From Allobosea sp. (GTDB taxonomy: Bacteria > Pseudomonadota > Alphaproteobacteria > Rhizobiales > Beijerinckiaceae): a DNA stretch of 64,000 bases. Both the position numbers and the translations under genes were made by a program. The notes beneath the pieces are model-generated. The model saw only the letters and a program-made list of their open reading frames with translations, made no database searches and was not told the DNA's origin. Below, in pieces: positions 21,145 to 33,591 of the stretch. Every line of letters starts with the position of its first letter. Within the stretch, counting starts at the first letter, position 1. The stretch covers positions 62,001 through 126,000 of the forward strand of contig NZ_JAUYTP010000022.1 in the NCBI RefSeq assembly GCF_030695125.1, read 5' to 3'.

Positions 21145-21246
21145 GAAGCAGGCCGTTGCAAACTGGAGCATCCGTTGGTCGCCAACGAAACCAAATCGCG
21201 CTGGCTGAGCTGGGGGCGCCGTGGCACGGCGGGCGCCGCGATTCCG

Positions 21247-22293
21247 ATGGCGCTGGGCTTCGACGGCGTGACCCAGCGCTTCGGCGATGTCACTGCGCTC
21301 AAGAACGTCTCGCTGTCGGTCGAGCCCGGCGAGATCGTCGCGCTGCTTGGCCAGTCGGGCTGCGGCAAGACGACCCTGCTGCGGCTGGCGGCAGGCGTCG
21401 AGCGGCCGAGCGCGGGCCGCGTCCTGCTTGAGGGCCGCGACGTGTCCTCGCGCGACAGCTTCGTCGAGCCCGAGCGGCGTGGCGTCGGGCTGGTGTTTCA
21501 GGACTATGCGCTGTTTCCGCATCTCTCGGTGCGCGAGAATGTCCGCTTCGGGCTCTCCCGCCGCGGCCAGAGCGAAGCCTCCGCCGATGCCACCGCGCTG
21601 CGCGCTATCGCCCGCGTCGGCCTGGCCGATCTCGCCGAATCCTATCCGCATATGCTCTCGGGCGGCGAGCAGCAGCGCGTCGCGCTGGCGCGCGCCGTGG
21701 CGCCGCGGCCCGGCGTGCTCCTGATGGACGAGCCGTTTTCCAATCTCGACCGGCGCCTGCGCGACGTGGTGCGCGACGAGACGGCGGCGCTGCTGCACGA
21801 AACCGGCGCCACCTCGATCATCGTGACGCATGACCCCGAGGATGCGATGCGCATCGCCGACCGGATCGTGCTGATGCGCTCGGGCGCGATCGTGCAGATC
21901 GGCACCGGCGAGGATCTCTACCGCCGGCCCGGCAGTCTCTTTGCCGCCCGATTCTTCTGCGACTTTACCGAGGTCGCCGGTCGCGTCCGGCGCGGGGCGG
22001 TCGATACGCCGTTCGGGCGGTTTCCGGCGCCGGCTCTGGCGGAGGGCAGCGAGGCGGTGGCCTGCATCCGGCCGCATGCGATCCGGATCGTTCCGAAGGG
22101 CTTCTGCCTGCCGGGGCGGGTGGTGACCCGGCGCTTCCTCGGCGAGGTCGATCACCTGCTGATCGCGGTCGACGGGTTCGAGCGCCTGCTGTCGGTGCGG
22201 GCCTCGCTGGCGGGCGTCATCGGGGAGGGCGACGATGTCGGCCTCGACATTCCCACCGACGAAGTTCTTGTGTTCCCTGCGGGGGACACATAG
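21247..22293 (+). CDS. ABC transporter ATP-binding protein (FbpC/PotA-like)
   Basis: Walker [10 protein letters not shown], signature [14 protein letters not shown], Walker [16 protein letters not shown]-like C-terminus. Confidence 0.92.
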   Translation: MALGFDGVTQRFGDVTALKNVSLSVEPGEIVALLGQSGCGKTTLLRLAAGVERPSAGRVLLEGRDVSSRDSFVEPERRGVGLVFQDYALFPHLSVRENVRFGLSRRGQSEASADATALRAIARVGLADLAESYPHMLSGGEQQRVALARAVAPRPGVLLMDEPFSNLDRRLRDVVRDETAALLHETGATSIIVTHDPEDAMRIADRIVLMRSGAIVQIGTGEDLYRRPGSLFAARFFCDFTEVAGRVRRGAVDTPFGRFPAPALAEGSEAVACIRPHAIRIVPKGFCLPGRVVTRRFLGEVDHLLIAVDGFERLLSVRASLAGVIGEGDDVGLDIPTDEVLVFPAGDT

Positions 22294-22360
22294 GTTCCGC
22301 CGCGACAGCTTGATCCGGGGTCGCAAGCCCCCGGCAACATTCAAATCGAGGGAGTTCGCC

Positions 22361-22600
22361 ATGGGTGGCGTCAGCATCTGGCACTGGATCGTCGTCGGCG
22401 TCATCGTGATGCTGCTGTTCGGTCGCGGCAAGGTTTCCGAGTTGATGGGCGACGTCGCCAAGGGCATCAAGTCGTTCAAGAAGGGTATGGCCGAGGACGA
22501 GACCCCGCCGGCGCCCACAGCCGCGACCCCTGCCGATCCCAAGATCATCGACGCGCAGGCCACCCCTTCCGCGCCCGCGAAGGCCGAGACCAAGGCCTGA
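22361..22600 (+). CDS. tatA: Sec-independent translocase TatA
   Basis: [43 protein letters not shown]. Confidence 0.95.
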   Translation: MGGVSIWHWIVVGVIVMLLFGRGKVSELMGDVAKGIKSFKKGMAEDETPPAPTAATPADPKIIDAQATPSAPAKAETKA

Positions 22601-22644
22601 GGCCTGGCCTTCCCTTCGCGGGAGGCTGAGAGGACGAACTGTCG

Positions 22645-23190
22645 ATGTTCGACATCGCCTGGAGCGAATTCATGCTGGTCGGGGCCGTCGCGCTCGTCGT
22701 GATCGGCCCCAAGGACCTGCCGAAGGCGATGCGGGCCGTCGGCCAGGCGGTCGGCAAGATGCGTCGCATGGCTACCGAGTTTCAGGGCCAGTTCAACGAC
22801 GCGATGCGCGAGGCCGAGCTCCACGACCTGAAGAAACAGGTCGAGGATGTCGGTGGCTCGGTGTCGACGGCGATGAACAGCGAGAGCTGGAGTTCCGATT
22901 TCAAGCCGATCGAGATGCCGGCCTCGACCGGTCTCGACGATGCGGCGCTGAAGGAGGCCGAGGCCAAGCTCGCGGCCATTCCCGTGCCCGACCCGCTGCC
23001 GCCGGTCACGATCGCGCCGTCCGAGGTCGCGGCCGCCGCCGAGCCGGCGCCCGAACCCAAGCCCAAGCGCGTCCGCAAGGCCGCGCCCGAGGCGGCCGAG
23101 GCCGAACCGGCGGCGCAGCCCGCGCCTGAGAAGACGCCGCGCAAGCGCAAGACCGCAGCCGCCGATTCCGGCGAAGGGAGCGCGGCATGA
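22645..23190 (+). CDS. tatB: Sec-independent translocase TatB
   Basis: [34 protein letters not shown]. Confidence 0.95.
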   Translation: MFDIAWSEFMLVGAVALVVIGPKDLPKAMRAVGQAVGKMRRMATEFQGQFNDAMREAELHDLKKQVEDVGGSVSTAMNSESWSSDFKPIEMPASTGLDDAALKEAEAKLAAIPVPDPLPPVTIAPSEVAAAAEPAPEPKPKRVRKAAPEAAEAEPAAQPAPEKTPRKRKTAAADSGEGSAA

Positions 23191-24011
23191 CCATCGCCAA
23201 CACCCGCGACGGCGAAGACGAGATCGAGGCCTCCCGCGCGCCGCTGATCGACCATCTGATCGAACTGCGCGCCCGGCTGATCAAGTCGCTGGTCGCCTTC
23301 CTGGTGATGTTCTTCATCTGCTTCGCCTTCGCGACGCAGATCTACAACGTGCTCGTTCAGCCCTATGTCTGGGCGGCGGGGCCGGGCGCCAATGTCCAGC
23401 TGATCTACACCGCACCGCTGGAATATCTCTTTACCCAGATCAAGATCGCGGCCTTCGGGGCGGGCTTCTTCGCCTTCCCGGTGATCGCGACGCAGATCTA
23501 CAAGTTCGTCGCGCCGGGGCTCTACAAGAACGAGCGCGCCGCGTTTGCGCCCTATCTCGCGGCGACGCCGATCTTCTTCGTCGCGGGCGCGGCGATGGTG
23601 TTCTTCTTCGCCATGCCGGTGCTGATGAAGTTCTCCATCGGCATGCAGCAGGCGGCCACCGACGGGCAGGCCGGCATCGCGCTGTTGCCCAAGGTCAGCG
23701 AATATCTCTCGCTGATCATGACGCTGATCTTCGCCTTCGGCATCTCCTTCCAGCTGCCGGTGATCCTGACCCTGCTCGGCCAGGCCGGCATCCTCGACAC
23801 CGTGTTCCTGAAGGAAAAGCGCCGCTACGCGATCGTCTTCGTCTTCGTCGTCGCCGCGATCCTGACCCCGCCGGACGTGATTTCGCAGCTCATGCTCGCC
23901 GTGCCGATGCTGCTGCTCTACGAGCTGTCGATCTTTTCGGTCGGCTATGTCGAGCGCAAGCGCGCGGCCAAGCAGGCGGCCGACGACGCTGCGGATGCGG
24001 CGAGCGAGTAG
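23187..24011 (+). CDS. tatC: Sec-independent translocase TatC
   Basis: [16 protein letters not shown]...six-TM TatC. Confidence 0.95.
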   Translation: MTIANTRDGEDEIEASRAPLIDHLIELRARLIKSLVAFLVMFFICFAFATQIYNVLVQPYVWAAGPGANVQLIYTAPLEYLFTQIKIAAFGAGFFAFPVIATQIYKFVAPGLYKNERAAFAPYLAATPIFFVAGAAMVFFFAMPVLMKFSIGMQQAATDGQAGIALLPKVSEYLSLIMTLIFAFGISFQLPVILTLLGQAGILDTVFLKEKRRYAIVFVFVVAAILTPPDVISQLMLAVPMLLLYELSIFSVGYVERKRAAKQAADDAADAASE

Positions 24012-24035
24012 TATTCGTCCTTCAGGGGACTTGGC

Positions 24036-24126
24036 GTCATGCTCGCCCTTGTGGCGAGCATCCACGTCTTAGTCATAGGGCTCGACGAGAGAAGACGTGG
24101 ATGGTCGGGACAAGCCCGACCATGAC
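24036..24126. repeat. intergenic palindromic repeat, family C
   Basis: gtcatgctcgcccttgtggcgagcat...gatggtcgggacaagcccgaccatgac. Confidence 0.7.
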
Positions 24127-24211
24127 GGAGAGGGCTGGTAGGGGCTCGTTCGTCACGAACCCTGTTCCCTCGCGCGCGATCCCGGTCTAGAGCAACGGCC
24201 TGTTCCCCTGA

Positions 24212-25792
<1,581 letters not shown>

Positions 25793-25816
25793 GTGCGTGT
25801 CGCGTGGGAAATGATG

Positions 25817-25978
25817 CGCGGGGAACCCTCTCCCATAGGGAGAGGGCAGGGTGAGGGTCGGCCGTTTGACGCTTTGGCTGCAACCTCACCGCTCCCGTCG
25901 TCAGATCGTCGCGCGACTGGTCCAGGGGCCGACACCTCACCCCTGCCCCTCTCCTTACAGGAGAGGGGTTCCCCGCGA
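25817..25978. repeat. intergenic inverted repeat, family D
   Basis: cgcggggaaccctctcccatagggagagggcagggtgagggt...ctcacccctgcccctctcc...gagaggggttccccgcg. Confidence 0.75.
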
Positions 25979-26019
25979 TCATCCATCCCTGTTGCGGCCT
26001 TATTGAAAGACCTCTGACC

Positions 26020-26781
26020 ATGCGCATTCTCGTGACCAATGACGACGGCATCCACGCCGAGGGCCTCGCTGTGATGGAGCGCATCGCGGCGCAGCTCTCC
26101 GACGATGTCTGGGTCGTCGCGCCGGAGACCGACCAGTCGGGCGTGGCGCATTCGCTGTCGCTGTCGAACCCGCTGCGGCTGCGGCAGATCGGCGAAAAGC
26201 GCTTCGCCGTGACGGGCACGCCGACCGATTGCGTGATCATGGCAGTGCGCTCGATCATGATCGACAACCGGCCGGACATCGTCCTGTCGGGCGTCAACCG
26301 CGGCCAGAACGTTGCCGAGGACGTGACCTATTCCGGCACCATCGCCGCCGCCATGGAGGGCACGCTGCTCGGCATCCCCGCGATCGCGGTGAGCCAGGGA
26401 TACGGTCCCGGCGGGCGCGAGAACATCCACTGGGACTGCGCGGAACACCATGCGCCCGGCATCATCCGCCGGATTCTCGAGGAGGGGATCCCCAAGGAGA
26501 TCCTGTTCAACCTGAACTTCCCCAATGTCGCGCCGGCCGAGGTTGCGGGGATCGCGGTGACGGTGCAGGGCCGGCGCGACCAGGAGCTGATGCAGCTCCA
26601 GCCGCGCCAGGACGGGCGCGGCAACCCGTATTTCTGGATCGCCTTTGCCCGCGGCAAGAGCGAGCCGGCCAACGGCACCGATCTGCGCGCGCTGGCGGAG
26701 AAGAAGATCTCGATCACGCCGCTCGAACTCGACCTGACGCATGAGCCGACGCTGACGCGCTTTGCGCGGGTGTTTGCTTGA
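26020..26781 (+). CDS. surE: 5'-nucleotidase SurE
   Basis: [41 protein letters not shown]. Confidence 0.96.
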   Translation: MRILVTNDDGIHAEGLAVMERIAAQLSDDVWVVAPETDQSGVAHSLSLSNPLRLRQIGEKRFAVTGTPTDCVIMAVRSIMIDNRPDIVLSGVNRGQNVAEDVTYSGTIAAAMEGTLLGIPAIAVSQGYGPGGRENIHWDCAEHHAPGIIRRILEEGIPKEILFNLNFPNVAPAEVAGIAVTVQGRRDQELMQLQPRQDGRGNPYFWIAFARGKSEPANGTDLRALAEKKISITPLELDLTHEPTLTRFARVFA

Positions 26782-26803
26782 GCGACGCTTCTCTCACCTG
26801 CGC

Positions 26804-26900
26804 CATCATCCTGGCCGGAGCGAAGCGCAGCGCCGGGATCCATCGTAGAGCCCTGCGCCCGACATTGGATCCCGGTCGACCTCCGGTCGCCCAGGATGAC
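26804..26900. repeat. intergenic repeat, family B
   Basis: atcatcctggccgg...gggatccat...ggatcccggt...ccaggatgac. Confidence 0.65.
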
Positions 26901-26936
26901 GACGTGGTTGTCATGTCGGTCGGCGCGGACTGAACC

Positions 26937-27623
26937 ATGACCGACGGCGAGGGCGACGCCATGAGCGAGGAGTTGCCGGCCAGCGAGGGCGAGCGGACCG
27001 TCGCCTTCCTGTTGTCGCTGCGCGCGCAAGGGGTGCGCGATCTCGCCGTGCTGCGCGCCATGGAGAAGGTCGCGCGCGAGCGATTCGCGCCGTCGCGCTT
27101 CGCCGATCTCGCCCGGCAGGACGTGTCCGTGCCGCTGCCCTGCGGCCAGACGATGACGGCGCCGCACACGGTCGCGGCGCTCCTCACCGCGCTCGACCTG
27201 CAGGCCGGCGCACGCGTGCTCGAGGTCGGCACCGGCTCGGGCTATGTCACGGCCCTGCTGGCGGCGATGGGCGGGGCGGTGGTCTCGCTCGAGCGTTACC
27301 GCACGCTGGCGCTGGCGGCCCATGAGCGCGTCGCGGGCAGCGGCTATGGCGCTTCGGTCGAACTGCGCCATGCCGACGGCTTCCAGGCCGACCGGACGCT
27401 GGGCCGGTTCGACCGCATCCTGGTCAATGGCGTCACCCATGCGATCCCCGAGGCGCTGCTGCTGCGGCTGGCGCCCGGCGGACGGCTGGTCGGGGCGCTG
27501 CGGGTCGAGGGCGCGGCGCGGCGCGTGGTGGTGACGCGGCTGGCCGATGGCGGCTTCGACCATGTGCCGGGCCCCGCCGTGCGCCTGCCGCCGCTGATCC
27601 CGGGGCTGGCGCGGGCGCTCTAG
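26937..27623 (+). CDS. pcm: protein-L-isoaspartate O-methyltransferase
   Basis: QTMTAPHTVAALLTALDLQAGARVLEVGTGSGYVTALLA. Confidence 0.92.
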   Translation: MTDGEGDAMSEELPASEGERTVAFLLSLRAQGVRDLAVLRAMEKVARERFAPSRFADLARQDVSVPLPCGQTMTAPHTVAALLTALDLQAGARVLEVGTGSGYVTALLAAMGGAVVSLERYRTLALAAHERVAGSGYGASVELRHADGFQADRTLGRFDRILVNGVTHAIPEALLLRLAPGGRLVGALRVEGAARRVVVTRLADGGFDHVPGPAVRLPPLIPGLARAL

Positions 27624-27787
27624 GCACTGCCGATCCGGCATCCGGCCTCCAGCCGGCGCCGGTTCCGCGCCGGTCGCGGCCGTTCCGCGAAAAAGCAAAC
27701 GCGACGGGGCGGTGCGAAACGCTTTCGTAACCTGAACACGGCTTTAATGCTGGCTATCGAGTTGCGTCGTTTGCGAGTGCCAGTTCC

Positions 27788-29224
27788 ATGCGTAGCCCAG
27801 CCGGATCGGTCAAATTCAGTGTCGTTCTGCGCGCTTCGACGGCGTGCCTGCTCGCCCTGGGTGTCAGCGCCTGCTCGTCGGAAACGATGCGCTTCACCGA
27901 CACGCCCTTCGCCAGCCCCTTCAAGACCGCCGAAGCTGCAGCGCCAGGACGCGATCCGGCCACGACAGGCTCGATCGGTCGCTCGGCCAGCACGGCCGTC
28001 TACGCGGCGCCCGCGCCGGCGATGACGGCGGTGCGCTCCCAGCCCTTGCCGCCGCCGCAATCGGCCGTCGCCCTGCGAAGCGCCGCGCCGCAGCCGATGG
28101 CCGGCAATGCTTCGGGCTGGTCGGCTCAGGGTGGCACGCCGATCGTCGTCGCCCAGGGCGAGACGCTCGACATGATCTCGTCGCGCTACGGCGTGCCGCG
28201 CGCGGCGCTGATCTCGGCCAATGGCCTGTCGAGCCCCACGATCGCGCCGGGCTCGCGCCTGACGATTCCCGTCTACAACGCGGCAGGCGCGACGCCTGCA
28301 GCCGCGCCGGCTCCGCGTCAGCAGTTCGCCCAGGCCCCGGCCGAGGTTCGCGCCGATATGCCGCGCTCGGATGCCTCGCGCTTCGTTACCGGCCCGGCGC
28401 CTGCCGCTTCGCTCGCGCCGGTTCGTCCCGCTGCGCCGGTCCAGGCCAGCCGGACGTCGGTGCAGGCCGCCGCCGACACCAAGGCCAGTGCTGCCCAGGC
28501 CAAGGCGGCGGCTGCTGCCGAAGCCAAGGCGAAAGCTGAGGCCGATGCGCTGGCGATGCGCGAATCGCGGGCTCGTTTTGCCGCCGAGGCGAAGGCCAAG
28601 GCCGCCGCGAAGGCGTCCACGCCGGTTGCAGCCACTCCCGTGGCCAAGCCGGCCGTCGCCGCCGTCGCTCCCAAGCCTGTCGCCGCCACCAGGCCCGCCA
28701 GCGCTGAGGTGAAGCCCGCTCGCCCGGTCGAGGCCGCCAAGCCGGTCGTCGTCGCCAGTGCGCCCGCCGCCGAGCCCAAGGCCAGCGCCGTGCCGAAATC
28801 CGCGCCGGAGCCTGCCACCACCGCGAGCCTGCCGAAAGCCGAAGAGACCAGCGAGAAGGCCGATTTCCGCTGGCCCGCGCGCGGCCGCGTCATCGCCGGC
28901 TTCAGCGGCCGGGGCGGCAATGAAGGCATCAACATCGCCGTGCCGGAAGGCACGCCGGTCAAGGCGGCCGAGGGCGGCACCGTGGCCTATGCCGGCAACG
29001 AGCTGAAGGGCTACGGCAACCTCGTCCTGATCCGCCATCCCAACGGCTACGTCTCGGCCTATGCCCATAATGGCGAGATCAAGGTGAAGCGCGGCGAGAC
29101 GGTGAAGCGCGGACAGGTCGTCGCGAGTTCAGGCCAGACCGGCAACGTCTCCTCGCCGCAGCTGCATTTCGAGCTGCGCAAGGGCTCCGCGCCGGTCGAT
29201 CCGACGCCCTATCTCAACAACTGA
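27788..29224 (+). CDS. LysM + M23 peptidase (NlpD/EnvC-type) lipoprotein-like
   Basis: LysM VAQGETLDMISSRYGVPRAALISANGL; M23 C-terminus GNVSSPQLHFELRKGSAPVDPTPYL. Confidence 0.92.
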   Translation: MRSPAGSVKFSVVLRASTACLLALGVSACSSETMRFTDTPFASPFKTAEAAAPGRDPATTGSIGRSASTAVYAAPAPAMTAVRSQPLPPPQSAVALRSAAPQPMAGNASGWSAQGGTPIVVAQGETLDMISSRYGVPRAALISANGLSSPTIAPGSRLTIPVYNAAGATPAAAPAPRQQFAQAPAEVRADMPRSDASRFVTGPAPAASLAPVRPAAPVQASRTSVQAAADTKASAAQAKAAAAAEAKAKAEADALAMRESRARFAAEAKAKAAAKASTPVAATPVAKPAVAAVAPKPVAATRPASAEVKPARPVEAAKPVVVASAPAAEPKASAVPKSAPEPATTASLPKAEETSEKADFRWPARGRVIAGFSGRGGNEGINIAVPEGTPVKAAEGGTVAYAGNELKGYGNLVLIRHPNGYVSAYAHNGEIKVKRGETVKRGQVVASSGQTGNVSSPQLHFELRKGSAPVDPTPYLNN

Positions 29225-29270
29225 GTTCAGCTTCGACCGGTCTCCGCGAGACCCCACCGGTCGGAACACA

Positions 29271-29309
29271 GCGGGGCGGCCCCAGGAATGGCCGCCCCGC
29301 TCTTTTTTT
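29271..29309 (+). terminator. Rho-independent terminator
   Basis: gcggggcggcccc-aggaat-ggccgccccgctcttttttt. Confidence 0.8.
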
Positions 29310-29320
29310 GCCTGATGACC

Positions 29321-29412
29321 GTCATGGTCGGGCTTGACCCGACGATCTCGTTATCGAGCCTCTTCCTGTCTGAGATTCTCGGGTCTTCGCTGCGCTTAGC
29401 CCGAGAATGACG
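29321..29412. repeat. intergenic palindromic repeat, family C
   Basis: gtcatggtcgggcttgacccgacgat...gagattctcgggtcttcgctgcgcttagcccgagaatgac. Confidence 0.7.
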
Positions 29413-29422
29413 GGGTGCCGGC

Positions 29423-30310
29423 TCATCCCTCCAGCTTCGTCCCCAGCCGTCCCGCGAGGTCCTGGATGTACTGCCAGGCGGTGCGGCCGGAGCGCGAGCC
29501 GCGCGTCGTCGCCCATTCGAGCGCCTCGTGGCGCAGGGTCTGCGCATCGATCGTCAGCCCGAAATGGCCGGCATAGCCCTCGATCATCGCGAGATACTCG
29601 TCCTGGCTGCATTTGTGGAAGCCGAGCCAGAGGCCGAACCGGTCCGAGAGCGAGACCTTCTCCTCGATCGCCTCGCCCGGATTGATCGCGGTCGAACGCT
29701 CATTGTCCATCATGTCGCGCGGCATCAGATGGCGGCGGTTCGAGGTCGCGTAGAACACGACATTGCCGGGCCGCCCCTCGACGCCGCCATCGAGCGCGGC
29801 CTTCAGCGATTTGTAGGAGGTGTCGTCGCCGTCGAAGGAGAGATCGTCGCAGAAGACGATCGCGCGGTGCGCGTCCGGGCGCAGCAGGCCCATCAGCACG
29901 GGCAGGCTCTCGATGTCCTCGCGGTGGATTTCGATCAGCTTGAGGGGCAGGGCCTGGCCGGCGAGGCGCGTGTTGGTGTCGGCATGGACCGACTTGACCA
30001 GCGACGATTTGCCCATGCCGCGGGCGCCCCAGAGCAGGACATTGTTGGCCGGCAGGCCGCGCGCGAAGCGCTCGGTGTTCTCCGCCAGCGTGTCGCGGAC
30101 GCGGTCGACGCCGCGCAGCAGCGACAGCGCCACGCGGTTGACGCGGGCGACGGGCGAGAGTTCGCTGCCGGCCGGATGCCAGACGAAGGCGTCGGCGAGC
30201 GTCAGGTCGGCGGGCTTGCGCGCGGGCGGCGCGATCCGCTCGAGCGCATCGGCGATGCGCAGCAGGGCGGTCAGCGTCGCATCGGTGTCGGTCTTGAAGG
30301 GGACGGTCAT
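29423..30310 (-). CDS. DUF815-family AAA ATPase
   Basis: LLWGARGMGKSSLVKSV, IVFCDDLSFDGDDTSYKSLKAALDGGVEGRPGNVVFYATSNRRHLMPRDM. Confidence 0.9.
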   Translation of the reverse strand: MTVPFKTDTDATLTALLRIADALERIAPPARKPADLTLADAFVWHPAGSELSPVARVNRVALSLLRGVDRVRDTLAENTERFARGLPANNVLLWGARGMGKSSLVKSVHADTNTRLAGQALPLKLIEIHREDIESLPVLMGLLRPDAHRAIVFCDDLSFDGDDTSYKSLKAALDGGVEGRPGNVVFYATSNRRHLMPRDMMDNERSTAINPGEAIEEKVSLSDRFGLWLGFHKCSQDEYLAMIEGYAGHFGLTIDAQTLRHEALEWATTRGSRSGRTAWQYIQDLAGRLGTKLEG

Positions 30311-30577
30311 GGCGGGCCTTCGGGCGGGTCTCGACAACGGCCGTACCCGGCGGTACGGCGCTCCAGAGGGTAAACGGCGTGTCGCGCCAAAGCGCAAGCC
30401 CATTGCGCGAACAGCGCCAAGCCCATAGGTGATGAGCGCTGCCGGCGAGCCAGGCGCGTCCGATTGATTTAACGGCGTCTCTGGCTATAGTCCGCGCGTT
30501 TTTAGAGGCCTGTGACGATTTCTGCCGCGCCCTGCGGCCGGGGGCGTGCTGCGCCGCCGCGATGAAGGAGCCCTTTC

Positions 30578-30904
30578 GTGATCACCCCCGCTTTCGCCCA
30601 GGCTGCCGGCGCCGGTGGTTCCACCGACATGCTGATGTCGCTGGTGCCCTTCGTGCTGATCTTCGTGATCATGTGGTTCCTGATCATCCGTCCCCAGCAG
30701 AAGCGGGTGAAGGCGCATCAGGAGATGATCAAGAACGTGCGGCGCGGCGATACGGTCGTGACCTCCGGCGGTATCATCGCCAAGGTGACCAAGGTGACGG
30801 ACGATGCTGAACTCGAGGCGGAAATCGCCGACGGCGTCAGGGTCAAGCTCGTCAAGGGCATGATCACCGACGTTCGCGCCAAGGGCGAGCCGGTCAAGAG
30901 CTGA
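30578..30904 (+). CDS. yajC: preprotein translocase subunit YajC
   Basis: LVPFVLIFVIMWFLIIRPQQKRVKAHQEMI. Confidence 0.95.
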   Translation: MITPAFAQAAGAGGSTDMLMSLVPFVLIFVIMWFLIIRPQQKRVKAHQEMIKNVRRGDTVVTSGGIIAKVTKVTDDAELEAEIADGVRVKLVKGMITDVRAKGEPVKS

Positions 30905-30976
30905 ACAAGGCCCCGCCGGGCTGACGATGCCGGCCCCTGAACGGGCTGGCGCGCGACAACAAGGCTTTACACGCAG

Positions 30977-32587
30977 ATGCTCCGTTTCCAGACCCGCAAG
31001 GTCATCGTCGTCCTGCTCGTGCTGCTCTTCGGCTGCGGTTTCGCGCTGCCGAACCTGTTTTCGCCCGAGACCCGCAAGGCGATCGAGCAGGGCGCGCCGT
31101 CCTGGATTCCGCGCATCCTGCTGCCGATCCATGCCGTCGTTCTCGGCCTCGATTTGCAGGGCGGCTCGCATGTGCTGCTCGAGATCGACCGCGCCGATCT
31201 GGTGCGCAGCCAGGTGACGCAGCTGCGCGACGACGTGCGGCGCATCCTGCGCGAGGAGCGTGTCGGGTTCTCGGGCGGCATCGGCATGACCGGGCGCGGC
31301 GTGAGCGTGCGCGTTCCCGAGGCCGCCGACCGGGCCAAGCTTCTGCCGAAGCTGCGCGAACTCGCGCAGCCGATCGGCACCCTCGGCGCCTTCGGGCCGT
31401 CGGGCAACCAGACCATCGACATCGCCGAACAGCCCGATGGGCTGATCCAGCTGTCGGTCACGGAGGCCGGCGCCAATGAGCGCGTGCGCCGTGCCGTCGA
31501 GCAGGCGATGGAGGTGCTGCGCCGCCGCGTCGATGCGCTCGGGACGACCGAGCCCAACATCCAGCGCCAGGGCCTCGACCGCATCCTCGTCCAGGTGCCG
31601 GGCCTGCAGGACCCGCAGCGGCTGAAGGATATTCTCGGCCAGACCGCCAAGCTGCAGTTCCGCATGGTCGCCGACAGCCAGGGTGGCGATGTCGACATGC
31701 TGCCCTCGCAGGATGCCGGCGGCTCGCTGGTGCCGGTCGAGCGCCGTGTCATCGTCGAGGGTGAGGATCTGATCGACGCGCAGCCCGCCTTCGATTCGCG
31801 GACCTCGCAGCCGATCGTGAATTTCCGCTTCAACATCCGCGGCGCCCAGCGCTTCGGCCAGGCGACGACCGAGAATCTCGGCCGGGCGCTCGCCATCGTG
31901 CTCGACAACAAGGTCATCTCGTCCCCGGTCATCCAGTCGCCGATCACCGGCGGCTCGGGCCAGATCTCCGGCAACTTCACCGTCGAATCGGTCAACAACC
32001 TCGCCATCCTGCTGCGCGCCGGCGCGCTGCCGGCGAAGATGACGATCGTCGAGGAGCGCACCGTCGGCCCAGGCCTGGGCGCCGATTCGATCCAGGCCGG
32101 CAAGATGGCGACGCTGATCGCCTGCGTGCTGGTGATCCTTTACATGATCGGCACGTATGGCGTGTTCGGCCTGATCGCCTCGATCGCGCTATTGGTGCAT
32201 GTCTGCCTGATCTTCGGGCTGATGTCGGTTCTGGGCGCGACGATGACGCTGCCGGGCATCGCCGGCATCGTCCTGACGATCGGCACGGCGGTCGATTCCA
32301 ACGTGCTGATCTATGAGCGCATGCGCGAGGAATCGCATCAGGGACGCTCGCTGGTCTCGGCGCTGGAGGCGGGTTTCCAGCGCGCCTTCGCCACGATCAT
32401 CGATTCCAACGTCACCATGCTGATCGCGGCGCTGGCGCTGTTTGCGCTGGGGTCGGGCCCGGTGCGCGGCTTCGCCGTCGTGTTCATTCTCGGCATCCTG
32501 ACCACCGTCATCACGGCGGTGACGCTGACCCGGATGCTGATCGCGCTGTGGTATCGCTGGGCCCGCCCCAAGGCCCTGCCTTTCTGA
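30977..32587 (+). CDS. secD: protein translocase subunit SecD
   Basis: GLDLQGGSHVLLEID...VLTIGTAVDSNVLIYERMREE. Confidence 0.96.
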   Translation: MLRFQTRKVIVVLLVLLFGCGFALPNLFSPETRKAIEQGAPSWIPRILLPIHAVVLGLDLQGGSHVLLEIDRADLVRSQVTQLRDDVRRILREERVGFSGGIGMTGRGVSVRVPEAADRAKLLPKLRELAQPIGTLGAFGPSGNQTIDIAEQPDGLIQLSVTEAGANERVRRAVEQAMEVLRRRVDALGTTEPNIQRQGLDRILVQVPGLQDPQRLKDILGQTAKLQFRMVADSQGGDVDMLPSQDAGGSLVPVERRVIVEGEDLIDAQPAFDSRTSQPIVNFRFNIRGAQRFGQATTENLGRALAIVLDNKVISSPVIQSPITGGSGQISGNFTVESVNNLAILLRAGALPAKMTIVEERTVGPGLGADSIQAGKMATLIACVLVILYMIGTYGVFGLIASIALLVHVCLIFGLMSVLGATMTLPGIAGIVLTIGTAVDSNVLIYERMREESHQGRSLVSALEAGFQRAFATIIDSNVTMLIAALALFALGSGPVRGFAVVFILGILTTVITAVTLTRMLIALWYRWARPKALPF

Positions 32588-32617
32588 CGCAAGCCCACTG
32601 TTCAAGGAGATCAGCGC

Positions 32618-33571
32618 ATGCGTCTGCTTCGCATCGTTCCCGATGGTACGACTTTCAAATTCGTCCGCTTCCGGCGTTTCAGCTACCCGTTCTCGGCTGC
32701 CTATTCGCTGCTGGTGCTCTTCCTGTTCCTGACGGTCGGGCTGAATTTCGGCATCGATTTCCGCGGCGGTACGCTGATCGAGATGCAGTCCAAGGCGGGA
32801 CGGCCGGATATCGCGCAGGTCCGGCAGAGCGCCAATGCGCTGGGCTTCGGCGAGGCCGAGGTCCAGGAATTCGGCGCGGCCGGCGAAATCTCGATGCGCT
32901 TTGCCCTGCAGCCGGGCGGCGAGGTGGCGCAGCAGCAGGTCGTGGTCAAGGCGCGCGACGCCTTCTCGGCGGCTTATGATTTCCGCCGGGTCGAGACGGT
33001 CGGTCCGCGCGTCTCCGGCGAGCTGGTCCAGGCCGGCACGCTCGGCGTCGTGCTCGCGATCATGGGCGTGCTGATCTATCTCTGGTTCCGCTTCGAGATG
33101 CAGCTCGCGATCGGGGCGATCCTGGGCACGCTGCACGACATCGTGCTGACGCTGGGCTTCTTCCTGATCACGCAGCTCGAGTTCAACCTGACCTCGATCG
33201 CGGCGATCCTGACCATCGTCGGTTATTCGCTGAACGAGACCGTGGTGGTGTTCGACCGCACGCGCGAATTGCTGCGACGCTACAAGACGATGTCGATTCC
33301 CGACCTGCTCGACCTTTCGGTGAACTCGACGCTGTCGCGCACGGCGATCACCTCGACCACGACGGTGCTGGCGCTGGTCGCGCTGGTGATCTTCGGCGGC
33401 ACGGCGATCGAGGGCTTTGCGCTGGTGATGCTGTTTGGCGTCGTCGTCTGCACCTATTCCGCGATGTTCATCTCGACGCCGGTCCTGCTCTATCTCGACG
33501 TCCGGTCGGGTTTCAGCCGCTCCGAGGGCGCCGACGACAAGCTGCCCGCCGGGGCCAAGGCCAAGAACTGA
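32618..33571 (+). CDS. secF: protein translocase subunit SecF
   Basis: LNFGIDFRGGTLIEM...GYSLNETVVVFDRTRE. Confidence 0.96.
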   Translation: MRLLRIVPDGTTFKFVRFRRFSYPFSAAYSLLVLFLFLTVGLNFGIDFRGGTLIEMQSKAGRPDIAQVRQSANALGFGEAEVQEFGAAGEISMRFALQPGGEVAQQQVVVKARDAFSAAYDFRRVETVGPRVSGELVQAGTLGVVLAIMGVLIYLWFRFEMQLAIGAILGTLHDIVLTLGFFLITQLEFNLTSIAAILTIVGYSLNETVVVFDRTRELLRRYKTMSIPDLLDLSVNSTLSRTAITSTTTVLALVALVIFGGTAIEGFALVMLFGVVVCTYSAMFISTPVLLYLDVRSGFSRSEGADDKLPAGAKAKN

Positions 33572-33591
33572 GCGACGCGGGCCGGCCCGGC

